Positions 27,201 through 35,332 of a stretch of 64,000 bases of DNA are shown here, piece after piece. How positions within the stretch are numbered: position 1 is the first letter of the stretch; each line of letters starts with the position of its first letter. A program made the position numbers and the translations under genes. The notes under the pieces were generated by a model, which was not told where the DNA came from, searched no databases, and saw only the letters and a list, made by a program, of their open reading frames with translations. Source of the stretch: Methanoregula sp. (GTDB taxonomy: Archaea > Halobacteriota > Methanomicrobia > Methanomicrobiales > Methanospirillaceae); assembly GCA_041645435.1 (NCBI GenBank), contig JBAZQB010000002.1, positions 558,001-622,000 on the forward strand. The letters run 5' to 3'.

Positions 27201-28471
27201 AATGCAGGATGGTGACCCGGGACAGACGGACCATCCATGTCAGTATCATGGGGGCACTGATCCCGTACCAGGGCCGGCCTGCGATCTCCGGTAACCTGCT
27301 GGATATCACGGAACGGAAAGTGGCAGAAGAAGCGCTCCGCGAGAGTGAGGAACGGTACCGCATCCTGTTTGACGAGTCCCCGGTCTCTCTCTGGGAAGAG
27401 GACTTATCCGATATCAGGTTCTGGATGGACACAAAAAGAGAAGAAGGGGTCAGGGATTTCAAAACCTACTTTGAGACGCACCCGGAAGATGTCCGGTCCT
27501 GTGTCAGGATGGTGAATGTAACACGGATCAACCGCACAAGCATGACCCTCTTCGGTGCGCATTCCCTGCAGGAATTTTCCGACAGCCTGTCATCAGTTTT
27601 TACCCCCGAATCATACGATTCATTCCGGGAAGAACTCGTAGCAATAAGCATGGGAAAGACCTGGTTTGAGTGCGAGGTCCCCCTCCAGACCGTGTCGGCT
27701 GAAAGGAAGATCGCGTTACTGAAAATGATCGTGGTCCCCGGCTTTGAACAGACGCTTAATAAAGTGGTCATTTCGCTTCTCGATATCACGGAACGCAAAA
27801 AGATGGAGGATGCGCTCCGGCAGGCGAACAGGAAGATCACCATGCTCTCCTCCATCACGCGCCATGATATCAAAAACCAGCTCCTGACATTACGTGGCTT
27901 CCTTGGACTCTCCCAGATGAACACAAACGATCCTGAACTTCTCAATTTTATGAATAAAGAAGAGCGTGCTGCAGAAGCGATCAGCAACCAGATCGAGTTC
28001 ACGAAATTTTATGAGGACCTCGGGGTCAAAGCCCCGGAATGGCTGGATATCCTGGAGATTATCCAGACGACGCGATCCCACTTGCCGATTCCTGATACCA
28101 TTGAGGTCACTATTGATCTGCCTCCCGTGAAGGTGTTTGCTGACAGCCTTATTGAGAAAGTATTCTACAATCTCATGGAGAACACGCTCCGCCACGGTGA
28201 GACAGTCAGCCGGATCCGGTTCTCGTTTTATGAAACAGCCCGCGGGGCGGAGGTCGTGTACGAGGACAACGGGGTCGGTATATCCCAGGAAGACAAGCAG
28301 CATCTCTTCCAGAAAGGTTTTGGCAAAAATACCGGTCTTGGCCTCTTCCTCTCGCAGGAAATCCTTGCCATTACCGGCCTGACGATCCAGGAGACCGGTG
28401 AGCCAGGGAAGGGAGTGCGGTTCGTGATCGCTGTGCCAAAAGATGGATACCGGCTCTCCGGAACTACCTGA
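24275..28471 (+). CDS. Membrane histidine kinase with eight PAS domains
   Basis: This roughly 1,398-residue sensor has four N-terminal membrane helices (with the MHLYYFPIVLLTYRYRYRG signature seen in such membrane sensor modules). Eight consecutive PAS/PAC units follow, each ending in DITERK-like linkers, then a DHp helix with TRHDIKNQLLTLRGFLG and a HATPase domain with NTLRHG, EDNGVGIS and NTGLGLFLSQEI. The phospho-acceptor His is present. The sixth PAS contains a Cys (EGCPMEK), as in some cofactor-binding PAS domains. The long frame starts at a GTG that overlaps a TATA box, so the ATG at 24275 is preferred. No receiver or response regulator is nearby. Confidence 0.85.
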   Translation: MAGPDEKQSHGLIQPRVPTSGEAGRIPEWISSERGWLALIVTSTAAVLLFSVYCLSHGITIIFMHLYYFPIVLLTYRYRYRGFLAAMLLSLTYVGLVYFFDSVQPDIITGAWYRFAVFVGIAAVVAYLSEQLMTRQKALEESERKLKLHADFTTDCEFWTDPDGNYMYITPSCKPVTGYNPDEFYADSGTMIRIIHHDDRAAFQEHLETYRTRTDPSLLQFRMIRRDGQTRWIEHVCQAMYDPQGILIGRRGSNRDITERMGLEERLRIQNKIFETIAEGINFVRTSDGVIVYTNSKFDRMFGYEKGELVGKPVSVLNAPDEEMSPGETAREIIRVLRDRGEWKGELKNIRKDGTTFWCLAVISTFEHPEFGNVWISAHTDITARKLAEESVRKSFAILKGVVESPKEVVIFALDRQYRYTAFNENHRRTMKQIWGADIVLGNSMPDYIRSPEDRKKAVINFDRAFAGESFSVIEAYGDTALERRWYEDIYNPVTDENGNVIGLTLFLTDITERKIVEEGLKESEEKFREIFNNINDAIELHEVRDDGLPGKFLEVNEVTCRMLGYTREELLQHSPLDFATDYHNRPIEDIGKEIITRGHSRFETGHRNRDGIVIPVEINAHVLRHDDKTLVLSVVRDITERKRVEEALRASEGHLRTLVQTLPDLIWLKDSEGIYLSCNTMFERFFGAKEADIVGKTDHDFVKKDLADFFRERDRIAMEAKRPVINEEWITFADDGHRALLETIKTPMYDTYGKLIGVLGIGRDITGRKKAEEAILKSEREWQTTFNAITDAVFLLDDKGRIIRHNRAFETFTGKPADEIDGRYCFEIMHSTANPIEGCPMEKAKKSRQRESLELKIGNRWFVAAVDPVFSGNGEISGGVHLLIDITERRLAEDALRQSEERFRTLSEASLTGIYIFLDGVIRYANPTFAGMYGYAPEEMIGMDPMTLVHPDDRALVREKMQGRLDHKEKISVYECRMVTRDRRTIHVSIMGALIPYQGRPAISGNLLDITERKVAEEALRESEERYRILFDESPVSLWEEDLSDIRFWMDTKREEGVRDFKTYFETHPEDVRSCVRMVNVTRINRTSMTLFGAHSLQEFSDSLSSVFTPESYDSFREELVAISMGKTWFECEVPLQTVSAERKIALLKMIVVPGFEQTLNKVVISLLDITERKKMEDALRQANRKITMLSSITRHDIKNQLLTLRGFLGLSQMNTNDPELLNFMNKEERAAEAISNQIEFTKFYEDLGVKAPEWLDILEIIQTTRSHLPIPDTIEVTIDLPPVKVFADSLIEKVFYNLMENTLRHGETVSRIRFSFYETARGAEVVYEDNGVGISQEDKQHLFQKGFGKNTGLGLFLSQEILAITGLTIQETGEPGKGVRFVIAVPKDGYRLSGTT

Positions 28472-28520
28472 CACGCGGTCCAGGATCTTTCTTTTGGGGA
28501 ATTTTGTTTTCCCACGTTTT

Positions 28521-28696
28521 TCACTCCACCTCCTTGACCCGGCTTGACTGGTCGGTGCCCATTTCTATCACGAATGTGTTCGCAAACTCGCCCTGCATCT
28601 CGGCGATATGGGAGATGAGGAGGATCTGGGGGAAGCGGGACTCCTGCGTGCGCAGGGTGGTTAAGAGGTTGTTCCCTCCACGCTGTCCCTCCGAAG
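28521..28696 (-). pseudogene. 3' scrap of a Rad50-like gene, copy B (longest)
   Basis: About 57 in-frame codons on the minus strand end in a stop and read LLTTLRTQESRFPQILLISH, then IAEMQGEFANTFVIEMG and SSRVKEVE. The FPQILLISHIAEM segment has the form of the strand and H-loop that follow the D-loop in Rad50/SMC ATPases. The Walker A, coiled coil and signature motif are absent, so this is only the 3' end of a gene. It lies between the stop of the eight-PAS kinase and the stop of the next, convergent gene. Confidence 0.6.
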
Positions 28697-28706
28697 GTTC
28701 TGTTGG

Positions 28707-31295
28707 TTATTCCATCTTAGGGGAAAACCGATACACTCCTTTCGGCACAAAAATCTCGAACCGTGCACCCCTTCCGGCTTCACCGGTTTCCCTGATGGAG
28801 ATGCCGGTAATGGAAAGGATCTCCCGAACGAGGAACAGGCCCAGACCTTTCTTCTCTTCATAGTGCCTGTCAAAAATATTTTCTTTCATGCCGGACGGAA
28901 TCCCCACACCGTTATCCTCAAAAATAATGGTGAGTCCTTCCGGGGATTCCTGATACCTGAACGTAATCTCTGTTGCAGTTTTCCCATGCAGGGCAACATT
29001 TTCAGCGAGCGTGAAAAAAACATTCTCAAGGAGTGGATCGGCGTAGATCTCCAATCCTCTGATATTGAGTTGACGGCAGAATTGAGAAATATCCAGGTGT
29101 GATATACCATGGAGGAAGGATTGTTCAACGTTTTGCCATGCAGGAGATTTTATCCCAAGACTCTGGAATAAATTTGCAAACTTCAGTGATTCTGTGATCT
29201 TCTGGACAATTCCGATCTGTTTACCAAGATATTGTTGCGTTTTTTCGTCCCGAGTGACCCGTTTTTCCAGCTCGAAATATCCTGATAGGGAAAATATTGC
29301 GTTCTGGATATCGGTAAAGGTGATAGAATTCAACAGGTTTAGTTTCTTTGTTGCCTGGTTCAGCGCTTCATCGGCCCTTTTACGCTCGGTAATGTCCCTG
29401 CCTTCCGGGATGAGCAGGATTACTCTCCCCGATTCATCCTTCACCGGTTTTATCGAGAAATCGATGTAATGGAGGCTTCCGTCAACACCGGGGTGTGTTG
29501 CTTCAAAGCGGACAAATTCTCCCCGGGCTGCATCCTGAACAGCGACACGGAGTTTTGCCTGCAGTTCTTCAGAATGGACCCACCACGGGGTATCCCAGAA
29601 CAGTTTACCTGCAACATCTGATTCCTGCAGCCCGATGAATTCCAGGGAGGAACGGTTTGCTTCGAGAATCCTCCCTTCCGGAGTCAGCAGTCCGGTGAAC
29701 TGGTACGTCTGGTCGAAGATTGCCCGGTATTTACGTTCGCTCTCCCGCAATGCATCCTCTGCCCTCTTGCGGGCAGAGATGTCACGGAGGATGCCCTCCA
29801 CACCGGCAGGTGTTCCGCCGGGCCCGTAATTGATATGGCTGGATGTCGAGACTGTGATCGGGGTCCCGTCTTTTTGTTTCAGGGTCACTTCATAGTCCCG
29901 GACAATACCTTCCCTGCCAAGCGCAGCAAGGAACGTCTTCCGGTCATCAGGGTTCAGGTAGATCTGTCCGGCAATGTCCCTGCCGATCAGTTCATCTGTG
30001 GTATTGTAACCGAACAGTTCTGCACCGAAAGGAGACATCATGACAAGCTTGCCATCCTGGTCGGTCCGGTAGAAAACGTCCTGGATGCTGTCAAGGATGG
30101 TACGGTATTTCCTTTCGCTTTCGACGAGAGCCTCTTCAGCTTTTTTCCGTTTCCGTATGTTGAACATGAGAACGAGAACACAGATTATGAGGATGAGGAT
30201 GGCAAGGACCGCGACCACAACCTCAAAAAGGTACAGGTCGAGGATGCCCGGCACTCGGTTGATGACCATGGAGCCTGCCGGGAGCCGGTCAACAGGAATC
30301 GAGAACCGATCGAGCTGGTCCTGGTCAAACATATAGATGGTTGTGTCACCTGTATTGACGGGAACTGCCGTTACAGGTTCGCCCTTGAGAACCCGGACTG
30401 CCATTGTACCTGCAACCTCGCCTTCGTGCCGGCCGGAGAGGATGCTCCCCCCGATTGCCCCGTGTCCCATGGCCATATCATACATGGAAAAGACCGGCAC
30501 GGGAGCGTTGGCTTTCAGGAGCGCCATTACCCGGTCATGGTCCATGACCATCCCTGCCCGATCACGGGTAAACGCACTGATGATCACCGAACCTGCGGGA
30601 AACGAGCGGACAGTCGTGGCCATCTCATCGAAGGTGATGTTGGTGATATAGATGAATTCCGCACGATCCCTGTACGGGGATTCTGCGTTCCTGATCCGAT
30701 CTGCTATCCCTCTGCCAGTTTCGGTATCCTCATACAGGATATAGATCCTGCTGGTTGACGGGAAGAGGATGAAAACCGAGGAAAGGGTTTTTTCCGGGGA
30801 AATCTCTTCGATCTTACCGGTGATATTGGCGCGCTGGGCAGGGGTCAGGAGCGCGTAATTGTTCACCCCGGAAAAGACCACGGGTGCATCACCGAAGATA
30901 TCACCGCGGTGTCCGATTACATAATTGAGAGCTGCATCGTCCGTGGTAAGGATCACATCGAACGGGCGGGAGCCATATTTATTGAGGTACACCCCGGTTA
31001 CGTTGTCAATAGTCTTTTTGTCAGGGTAGTTCTTCCAGTCAAGGTATTCAACCGATACCGAGAGGTTCAGGCCGGATTTTCCGAGTGCATCGATGATCCC
31101 GTCCGACTGGCTGGCAGTCCAGACAAACGTGGGGTGGTACGAGTTCAGGACAAGGACGTTACGGACATGGCCGGGCTGATCCGGAAGGGCAAAAACAGGC
31201 GATGTAATGAGGCAGAGGAGAAAAAGCACGAGAAGGAATAATCTTTGAAACCTGCCCGAGGATCGCATACCTGGCATCTCACGGCTCACATTCAT
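28707..31295 (-). CDS. Periplasmic-binding-protein/PAS sensor kinase-like protein lacking the phospho-acceptor His
   Basis: This 862-residue protein has a signal peptide and an extracytoplasmic ABC-type substrate-binding domain (about 40-350, starting VRNVLVLNSYHPTFVWT). One membrane helix follows (about 358-383), then two PAS domains (ending ILRDISARKRAEDAL and EGRDITERKRADEAL), a DHp-like helix and a HATPase domain (EDNGVGIPSG, KKGLGLFLVREI). At the H-box it reads SITFTDIQNAIF where its neighbours have RHDIxNQL, so Thr661 stands in the place of His. The start is set by GAGGA before the ATG. It may be a pseudokinase that signals through a partner. Confidence 0.82.
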   Translation of the reverse strand: MNVSREMPGMRSSGRFQRLFLLVLFLLCLITSPVFALPDQPGHVRNVLVLNSYHPTFVWTASQSDGIIDALGKSGLNLSVSVEYLDWKNYPDKKTIDNVTGVYLNKYGSRPFDVILTTDDAALNYVIGHRGDIFGDAPVVFSGVNNYALLTPAQRANITGKIEEISPEKTLSSVFILFPSTSRIYILYEDTETGRGIADRIRNAESPYRDRAEFIYITNITFDEMATTVRSFPAGSVIISAFTRDRAGMVMDHDRVMALLKANAPVPVFSMYDMAMGHGAIGGSILSGRHEGEVAGTMAVRVLKGEPVTAVPVNTGDTTIYMFDQDQLDRFSIPVDRLPAGSMVINRVPGILDLYLFEVVVAVLAILILIICVLVLMFNIRKRKKAEEALVESERKYRTILDSIQDVFYRTDQDGKLVMMSPFGAELFGYNTTDELIGRDIAGQIYLNPDDRKTFLAALGREGIVRDYEVTLKQKDGTPITVSTSSHINYGPGGTPAGVEGILRDISARKRAEDALRESERKYRAIFDQTYQFTGLLTPEGRILEANRSSLEFIGLQESDVAGKLFWDTPWWVHSEELQAKLRVAVQDAARGEFVRFEATHPGVDGSLHYIDFSIKPVKDESGRVILLIPEGRDITERKRADEALNQATKKLNLLNSITFTDIQNAIFSLSGYFELEKRVTRDEKTQQYLGKQIGIVQKITESLKFANLFQSLGIKSPAWQNVEQSFLHGISHLDISQFCRQLNIRGLEIYADPLLENVFFTLAENVALHGKTATEITFRYQESPEGLTIIFEDNGVGIPSGMKENIFDRHYEEKKGLGLFLVREILSITGISIRETGEAGRGARFEIFVPKGVYRFSPKME

Positions 31296-31421
31296 AATAT
31301 CCTCATGGAATCACCAAGGAATATTGCCGACAATGTTCACGGAATTTCCCTGCCGTTGGATGTCTTTATATTCTCATTTGATTTAAACGCTGTGACTGCT
31401 TCCGCGTGCGGGAAAAAAAAT

Positions 31422-32639
31422 TTATTTGCGGATCCGTTCCGCCATTGCCTTGCCGGCTGCGAATGCTTTGTCCAGCTCGGGAGCGTCCGGGACATAGAGG
31501 ACTTCTTGCGATCCGACAACCGTGAACCCGGCTGTCTTCAGCTCATCAGCTACGATCCTGACGGCGCCGCCCTTGCCGCCCATAGACCCGAAGGTGAGGG
31601 CAAACCGCTCACCGGTCCGGTTGAAGTGTAAGCCCTTGAGATAGTACAGCAGGTCCCCGATGCTCGGGTAGGGCATGTCGTTGAGGGTCGGGACGCCAAC
31701 CATGATCGCCTTTGAGTCCAGGATGTGCTTGACGATCTCGGAACGCTCGTCATCGTGGAGGTTGAAGACCTTCACGTCGCATCCTCCCGCGATGACCCCT
31801 TCTGCTAGCCCGTGGGCGAGCATCTTCGTCGACCCGTGCATGGTGTCGTAGATGATCGTCACCTTGTTCTTCATGGATGAGCCTGATGCCCAGCCCACGT
31901 ACGCCCCGATGACTTTACCGGGGTCTGTCCAGATCTGTCCGTGCGAGGGGGCGATCATCTTTACCTTCTCGATCAGGCCAAGGCCGGTCAGTTCCTCGGC
32001 TTTCTTCAAAAAGAGCGGTGTCAAGGGAACGATCAGGTTGGCGTAAAACTTCTGCGTGGCATCCATCAGGACGTGCTCGGGAATCTCAGTGTCCAGCCGT
32101 TTCGCGCAGCAGATGTGCTGGCCGAATGCATCGTTCGGGAAGAGAATCCCCTTCTCCGCGTACAGCGTGAACATCGAGTCCGGCCAGTGGAGGAGCGGTG
32201 CCTGGACAAAGGCAAGCGTCTTGTCGCCAAGGTCAAGCGTCTCACCGGTCTTCACATGGTGGAAGTCAGCTCCGGCAAGGGCCGGGAAGTGCTTGAGTAG
32301 TCCTTTCTCTGCAATTTCAGTACAGTAGATCGGTGCTTTCGGGAACTTCTTGTGGATCTCGACAAGAGCACCGGAATGGTCCTTCTCCACATGGTTCTGG
32401 ACGATGATATCGATCTGTTCCTTCTTCCCCTCCTTTACAAATGCGTCGGCAATGCGGGCCCACATCTGGGCAGAGTGGCCCGGGTACACGTTGTCGATCA
32501 GCGCGGTCTTTTTACCAAAGACCAGGTAGCAGTTATAGGACGTTCCGTCAAGGGTGTAACCGTGGTAGGTCCGCAGGTCCCAGTCCAGCGACCCGACCCA
32601 GTACACGCCATCAGCGATCTTGTAGGATTCGGCTTTCAT
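31422..32639 (-). CDS. fprA: F420H2 oxidase FprA (A-type flavoprotein)
   Basis: This roughly 405-residue enzyme reduces O2 to water with F420H2 and protects the methanogen from oxygen. The N-terminal metallo-beta-lactamase-like domain carries diiron ligands (NHVEKDHSG near 82, LLHWPDS, NDAFGQH, PSHG). The C-terminal flavodoxin domain starts near 255 with the FMN loop IIYDTMHGSTKML and has FGSMGGKGGAV. Length is normal. The frame begins three codons upstream; MKAESYK is the expected start. It diverges from an MsvR-type regulator across a short region with an inverted-repeat operator. Confidence 0.93.
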   Translation of the reverse strand: MKAESYKIADGVYWVGSLDWDLRTYHGYTLDGTSYNCYLVFGKKTALIDNVYPGHSAQMWARIADAFVKEGKKEQIDIIVQNHVEKDHSGALVEIHKKFPKAPIYCTEIAEKGLLKHFPALAGADFHHVKTGETLDLGDKTLAFVQAPLLHWPDSMFTLYAEKGILFPNDAFGQHICCAKRLDTEIPEHVLMDATQKFYANLIVPLTPLFLKKAEELTGLGLIEKVKMIAPSHGQIWTDPGKVIGAYVGWASGSSMKNKVTIIYDTMHGSTKMLAHGLAEGVIAGGCDVKVFNLHDDERSEIVKHILDSKAIMVGVPTLNDMPYPSIGDLLYYLKGLHFNRTGERFALTFGSMGGKGGAVRIVADELKTAGFTVVGSQEVLYVPDAPELDKAFAAGKAMAERIRK

Positions 32640-32652
32640 GGTTCTCACTTTG

Positions 32653-32668
32653 TTCGTAATAATACGAA
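32653..32668. promoter_or_regulatory. MsvR-type operator in the fprA-msvR intergenic region
   Basis: A perfect 16-base inverted repeat TTCGTA-ATAA-TACGAA sits 14 bases from the fprA start. It agrees with the TTCGTA-N4-TACGAA box that I recall as described for the methanogen regulator MsvR, whose gene type lies on the other side. It would cover the fprA promoter/leader, fitting redox-controlled repression of fprA. Confidence 0.8.
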
Positions 32669-32680
32669 TGTTCTATTGTA

Positions 32681-32710
32681 TGCGAACAAATTATATATGA
32701 ATGTTGCGAA
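32681..32710. promoter_or_regulatory. msvR promoter with two TGCGAA half-sites
   Basis: TGCGAA occurs at 32681-32686 and 32705-32710, which are 24 bases apart, on either side of a TATA box (TTATATATGA, 32691-32700). The box lies about 30 bases before the msvR ATG at 32726, so the transcript is nearly leaderless. The half-sites resemble one arm of the operator at 32653-32668, suggesting that MsvR also controls its own gene. Confidence 0.55.
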
Positions 32711-32725
32711 ACTTAATAGCAGGAT

Positions 32726-33511
32726 ATGAAAACGCAACCGCTTACAAAGAAACGATCGCCCTTATCCCGACCGGATGACCCGTCGGCTATCGGGCTCTTT
32801 TCCACTCCTGCCGGCATACGGACGGTCCAGTCCCCGGTTCGCGTGAAGATCCTCTCGGTGATCAGCACCCGCGATCTTACGTTCGAGGAGATCGTCTTAC
32901 TCTCCGGCCGGGCCAAGTCCACCGTCTCGGTCCACCTCAAGGGACTGGAGCATGACGGGATTATCGGTTCAAGGATCGATCCAAAGGATGAACGGAAAAA
33001 GATCTTCTTTTTCCGGTCACACTCCCTGGGAAACCTCACGGGTGGTATTATGGTTGATGATGGAGCGGACCGGGCAGGCCAGCTGATTGCCGGTGATGAT
33101 CCGTTTGGTTTTTACCGGTACATGTTCCGCACGATCCGGGTCTCGCTCCTTTCTGAAGGGATCAATATTGACCCGGTGCTGCGCGAATCCGGGAACCGGG
33201 TAGGCCGCACGATAGCGGCAAACCTCGCGGACAAGGAACTTTCCGTGCTGCTGGAAAAACTCGGGAACTTCTGGCGGAAACATAACCTCGGGACGCTGGA
33301 AGTCGAGTCGCTTGCACCACTGACCCTGCGGGCGTTTGACTGTTTTGAGTGCGGGAATCTCCCGCAGCTCGGCCGGCCGGCCTGTGCCTTTGACTCCGGG
33401 ATCCTCGAGGAGGTATTTTCAGAACATTTCAGAAAACGTCAGCAGGTCGATGAAACGGCCTGTTTTGCCATGGGCGATGATCACTGCCGGTTCGTCATCA
33501 CACCCCGGTAA
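32726..33511 (+). CDS. msvR: MsvR-type redox regulator (winged HTH plus V4R)
   Basis: This 261-residue regulator has an ArsR-like winged helix (about 36-96, with EEIVLLSGRAKSTVSVHLKG) and a C-terminal V4R domain (about 125-258). The V4R domain holds five cysteines (Cys206 and 209 in FDCFECG, Cys220, Cys246, Cys254) that can form the disulphides used in redox sensing by this family. MsvR proteins of methanogens lie divergent from the fprA/fpaA gene and bind the shared intergenic region, exactly as seen here. The assignment rests on domains, cysteines, gene order and the matching operator. Confidence 0.88.
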   Translation: MKTQPLTKKRSPLSRPDDPSAIGLFSTPAGIRTVQSPVRVKILSVISTRDLTFEEIVLLSGRAKSTVSVHLKGLEHDGIIGSRIDPKDERKKIFFFRSHSLGNLTGGIMVDDGADRAGQLIAGDDPFGFYRYMFRTIRVSLLSEGINIDPVLRESGNRVGRTIAANLADKELSVLLEKLGNFWRKHNLGTLEVESLAPLTLRAFDCFECGNLPQLGRPACAFDSGILEEVFSEHFRKRQQVDETACFAMGDDHCRFVITPR

Positions 33512-33575
33512 GGCTCTTCATATTTTTTTTTAAAGCGGTTCCCTGTTTTCGCCGCTCCCGGTACCTGCTATTTTC

Positions 33576-33653
33576 TCACTCCACTTCCTTGACCCGGCTC
33601 GCCCCGTCTGCGCTCATTTCTATCACGAGCGTGTTTGCAAACTCGCCCTGCAT
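33576..33653 (-). pseudogene. 3' scrap of a Rad50-like gene, copy C
   Basis: The minus strand reads MQGEFANTLVIEMSADGASR followed by VKEVE and a stop, matching the last 25 residues of copy B (28521-28696) with a few changes. Homology extends a few bases past the stop (TTTTCTCACTCC-like) and ends abruptly upstream. It lies in the spacer between msvR and the RmuC-like gene. Confidence 0.55.
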
Positions 33654-33814
33654 CAATAGCGCGACACCGGAACCTAAGGGATTGCATAGTGCTTGAGAAT
33701 CCATCAGGTAATGGGGAAAGCCTCATTTTCACCCATCGCCCAGTATGTTAATAAGGAGTGTACTCCAAGAACTCCTCAATTGCTCCAGAGAATAATTCCA
33801 TATAGGTGTAATCC

Positions 33815-35293
33815 ATGGACGCTCCCCCTTTCGAACATCTCCGCAGGTTTTTTGAACGAATAAAGAATGTCGGCTTTTTCGAACGTCTTTTTTCATGGAA
33901 TGGCATTGTATCTTCCGGGTACGATGCGTTCGGGGAATACCAGCGTCTCCAGAATCTTGTGCAGGAAAAGGATGCTGAAATAGCCGGACTTGTTTCAAAA
34001 AACCGGGATCTCTCCCAGAGTCTGGAGTACCAGCAGCAGCAGGCAACGCGTCTCCAGCAGGATCTTTCATCAGAACAACTTCGCACCCGGTCCCTGAACG
34101 AAAAGATCATTGAAAAAGAACGAGAGCGGGCAACATTTGCAGAAGCACAGGCTAACAGCGAGGATCACATTCTCCGGTTGAAGAGCGATATGGTCACGCT
34201 TGCAGCAAAGAACGAGGATCTGCAAGGAAAGATCAATGAACGGGAAAATGAAGCCGGCGGACTGGTGGCAGCGGATAAGAAAAACCGCGAAACGATCCAA
34301 AAACTCAATGAGGATATCACCACTCTCACCGTAAAAAGTGAAAACCTGAATGCCCAGCTTACAGCCGTCAAGCAGGAATTATCCCAGTATCACCAGATCG
34401 AAGAGGACCGCCTGCGGGAGCATGACCAGCGTGTCACCGCACTCAATTCACTCCGTCAGCAGCTCGAAGATGACCGCCTCCGGTTGCAGGCCGAGCGGAA
34501 TGAAGAGATCCGTTCAGAGTATGCCAAGATGGAGCAGACCTGGAAGAAGCACGAGGAAGTTGTCGAGCAATCTCTGCGATCGATCTGCCAGCGGCACACC
34601 ATTGAGTACTGCGATAAGGAAAAATTCCCTGTATCCGGGAAAAAGCCTGATAATTCACTCATCATAGCAGACCAGTACGTCATCTTCGATGCCAAGAGCC
34701 CGAAGAATTCCGATGAACTCGGGAATTTCCCGCTGTATATCAAGACCCAGGCAGAGGCAGCGAAAAAGTATGCCAAAGAAGAGAATGTCAAGAAGGATAT
34801 TTTCCTTGTTGTCCCGGCCAACACGGTCGGGTTTCTGGATGATTTCCATCTCGACATGGCTGATTACCAGGTGTATATTGTCACTCACGAATGCCTTGAA
34901 CCGGTTGTCCTTGCTCTCCGGAAGATCGAGGATTACCAGTTTGTCGATCAGCTGAGCCCGGAAGACCGGGAGAAGATCTGCCATGTCATCGGCAAGTTTG
35001 CGCATGCAACAAAGCGCCGGATGCAGGTTGACACGTACTTCTTCAATGAATTCCTGGGTCTTCTCAAGAGCTGCGAATCCCTCCCGGATGAGATCCTCAA
35101 GAAGGTCGTGGATTACGAGAAAGCGGAGAAGATGAATCCCCCGATGGAGAAGCGCAAGAAACTTATCCCAATTAAGGAACTTGAGCACGGTGTCAAAGCG
35201 ATAACCAAAGAAGCGGAAGCCCGTGAGATCGATGTCACGGCAGTGACGAAAGAAAAGATCGAAACGATCCCGCTCGACAAGTTCTTAGAATAA
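33815..35293 (+). CDS. RmuC-like coiled-coil nuclease
   Basis: This 492-residue protein has a long coiled coil (about 40-265) and a PD-(D/E)XK-type domain (about 285-400) with the core DQYVIFDAKSPKN, as in RmuC proteins. A helical C-terminal tail follows. RmuC-family proteins are thought to act on DNA ends or inversions, and some act in phage defence. AGGTG lies six bases before the ATG. It precedes the AddB-like gene by 39 bases in the same direction, so it is likely part of one DNA-end-processing operon. The exact substrate is unknown. Confidence 0.75.
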   Translation: MDAPPFEHLRRFFERIKNVGFFERLFSWNGIVSSGYDAFGEYQRLQNLVQEKDAEIAGLVSKNRDLSQSLEYQQQQATRLQQDLSSEQLRTRSLNEKIIEKERERATFAEAQANSEDHILRLKSDMVTLAAKNEDLQGKINERENEAGGLVAADKKNRETIQKLNEDITTLTVKSENLNAQLTAVKQELSQYHQIEEDRLREHDQRVTALNSLRQQLEDDRLRLQAERNEEIRSEYAKMEQTWKKHEEVVEQSLRSICQRHTIEYCDKEKFPVSGKKPDNSLIIADQYVIFDAKSPKNSDELGNFPLYIKTQAEAAKKYAKEENVKKDIFLVVPANTVGFLDDFHLDMADYQVYIVTHECLEPVVLALRKIEDYQFVDQLSPEDREKICHVIGKFAHATKRRMQVDTYFFNEFLGLLKSCESLPDEILKKVVDYEKAEKMNPPMEKRKKLIPIKELEHGVKAITKEAEAREIDVTAVTKEKIETIPLDKFLE

Positions 35294-35332
35294 ATCCCGC
35301 CATTTTTTCTCCCGGCAGGTAGACCACATATC

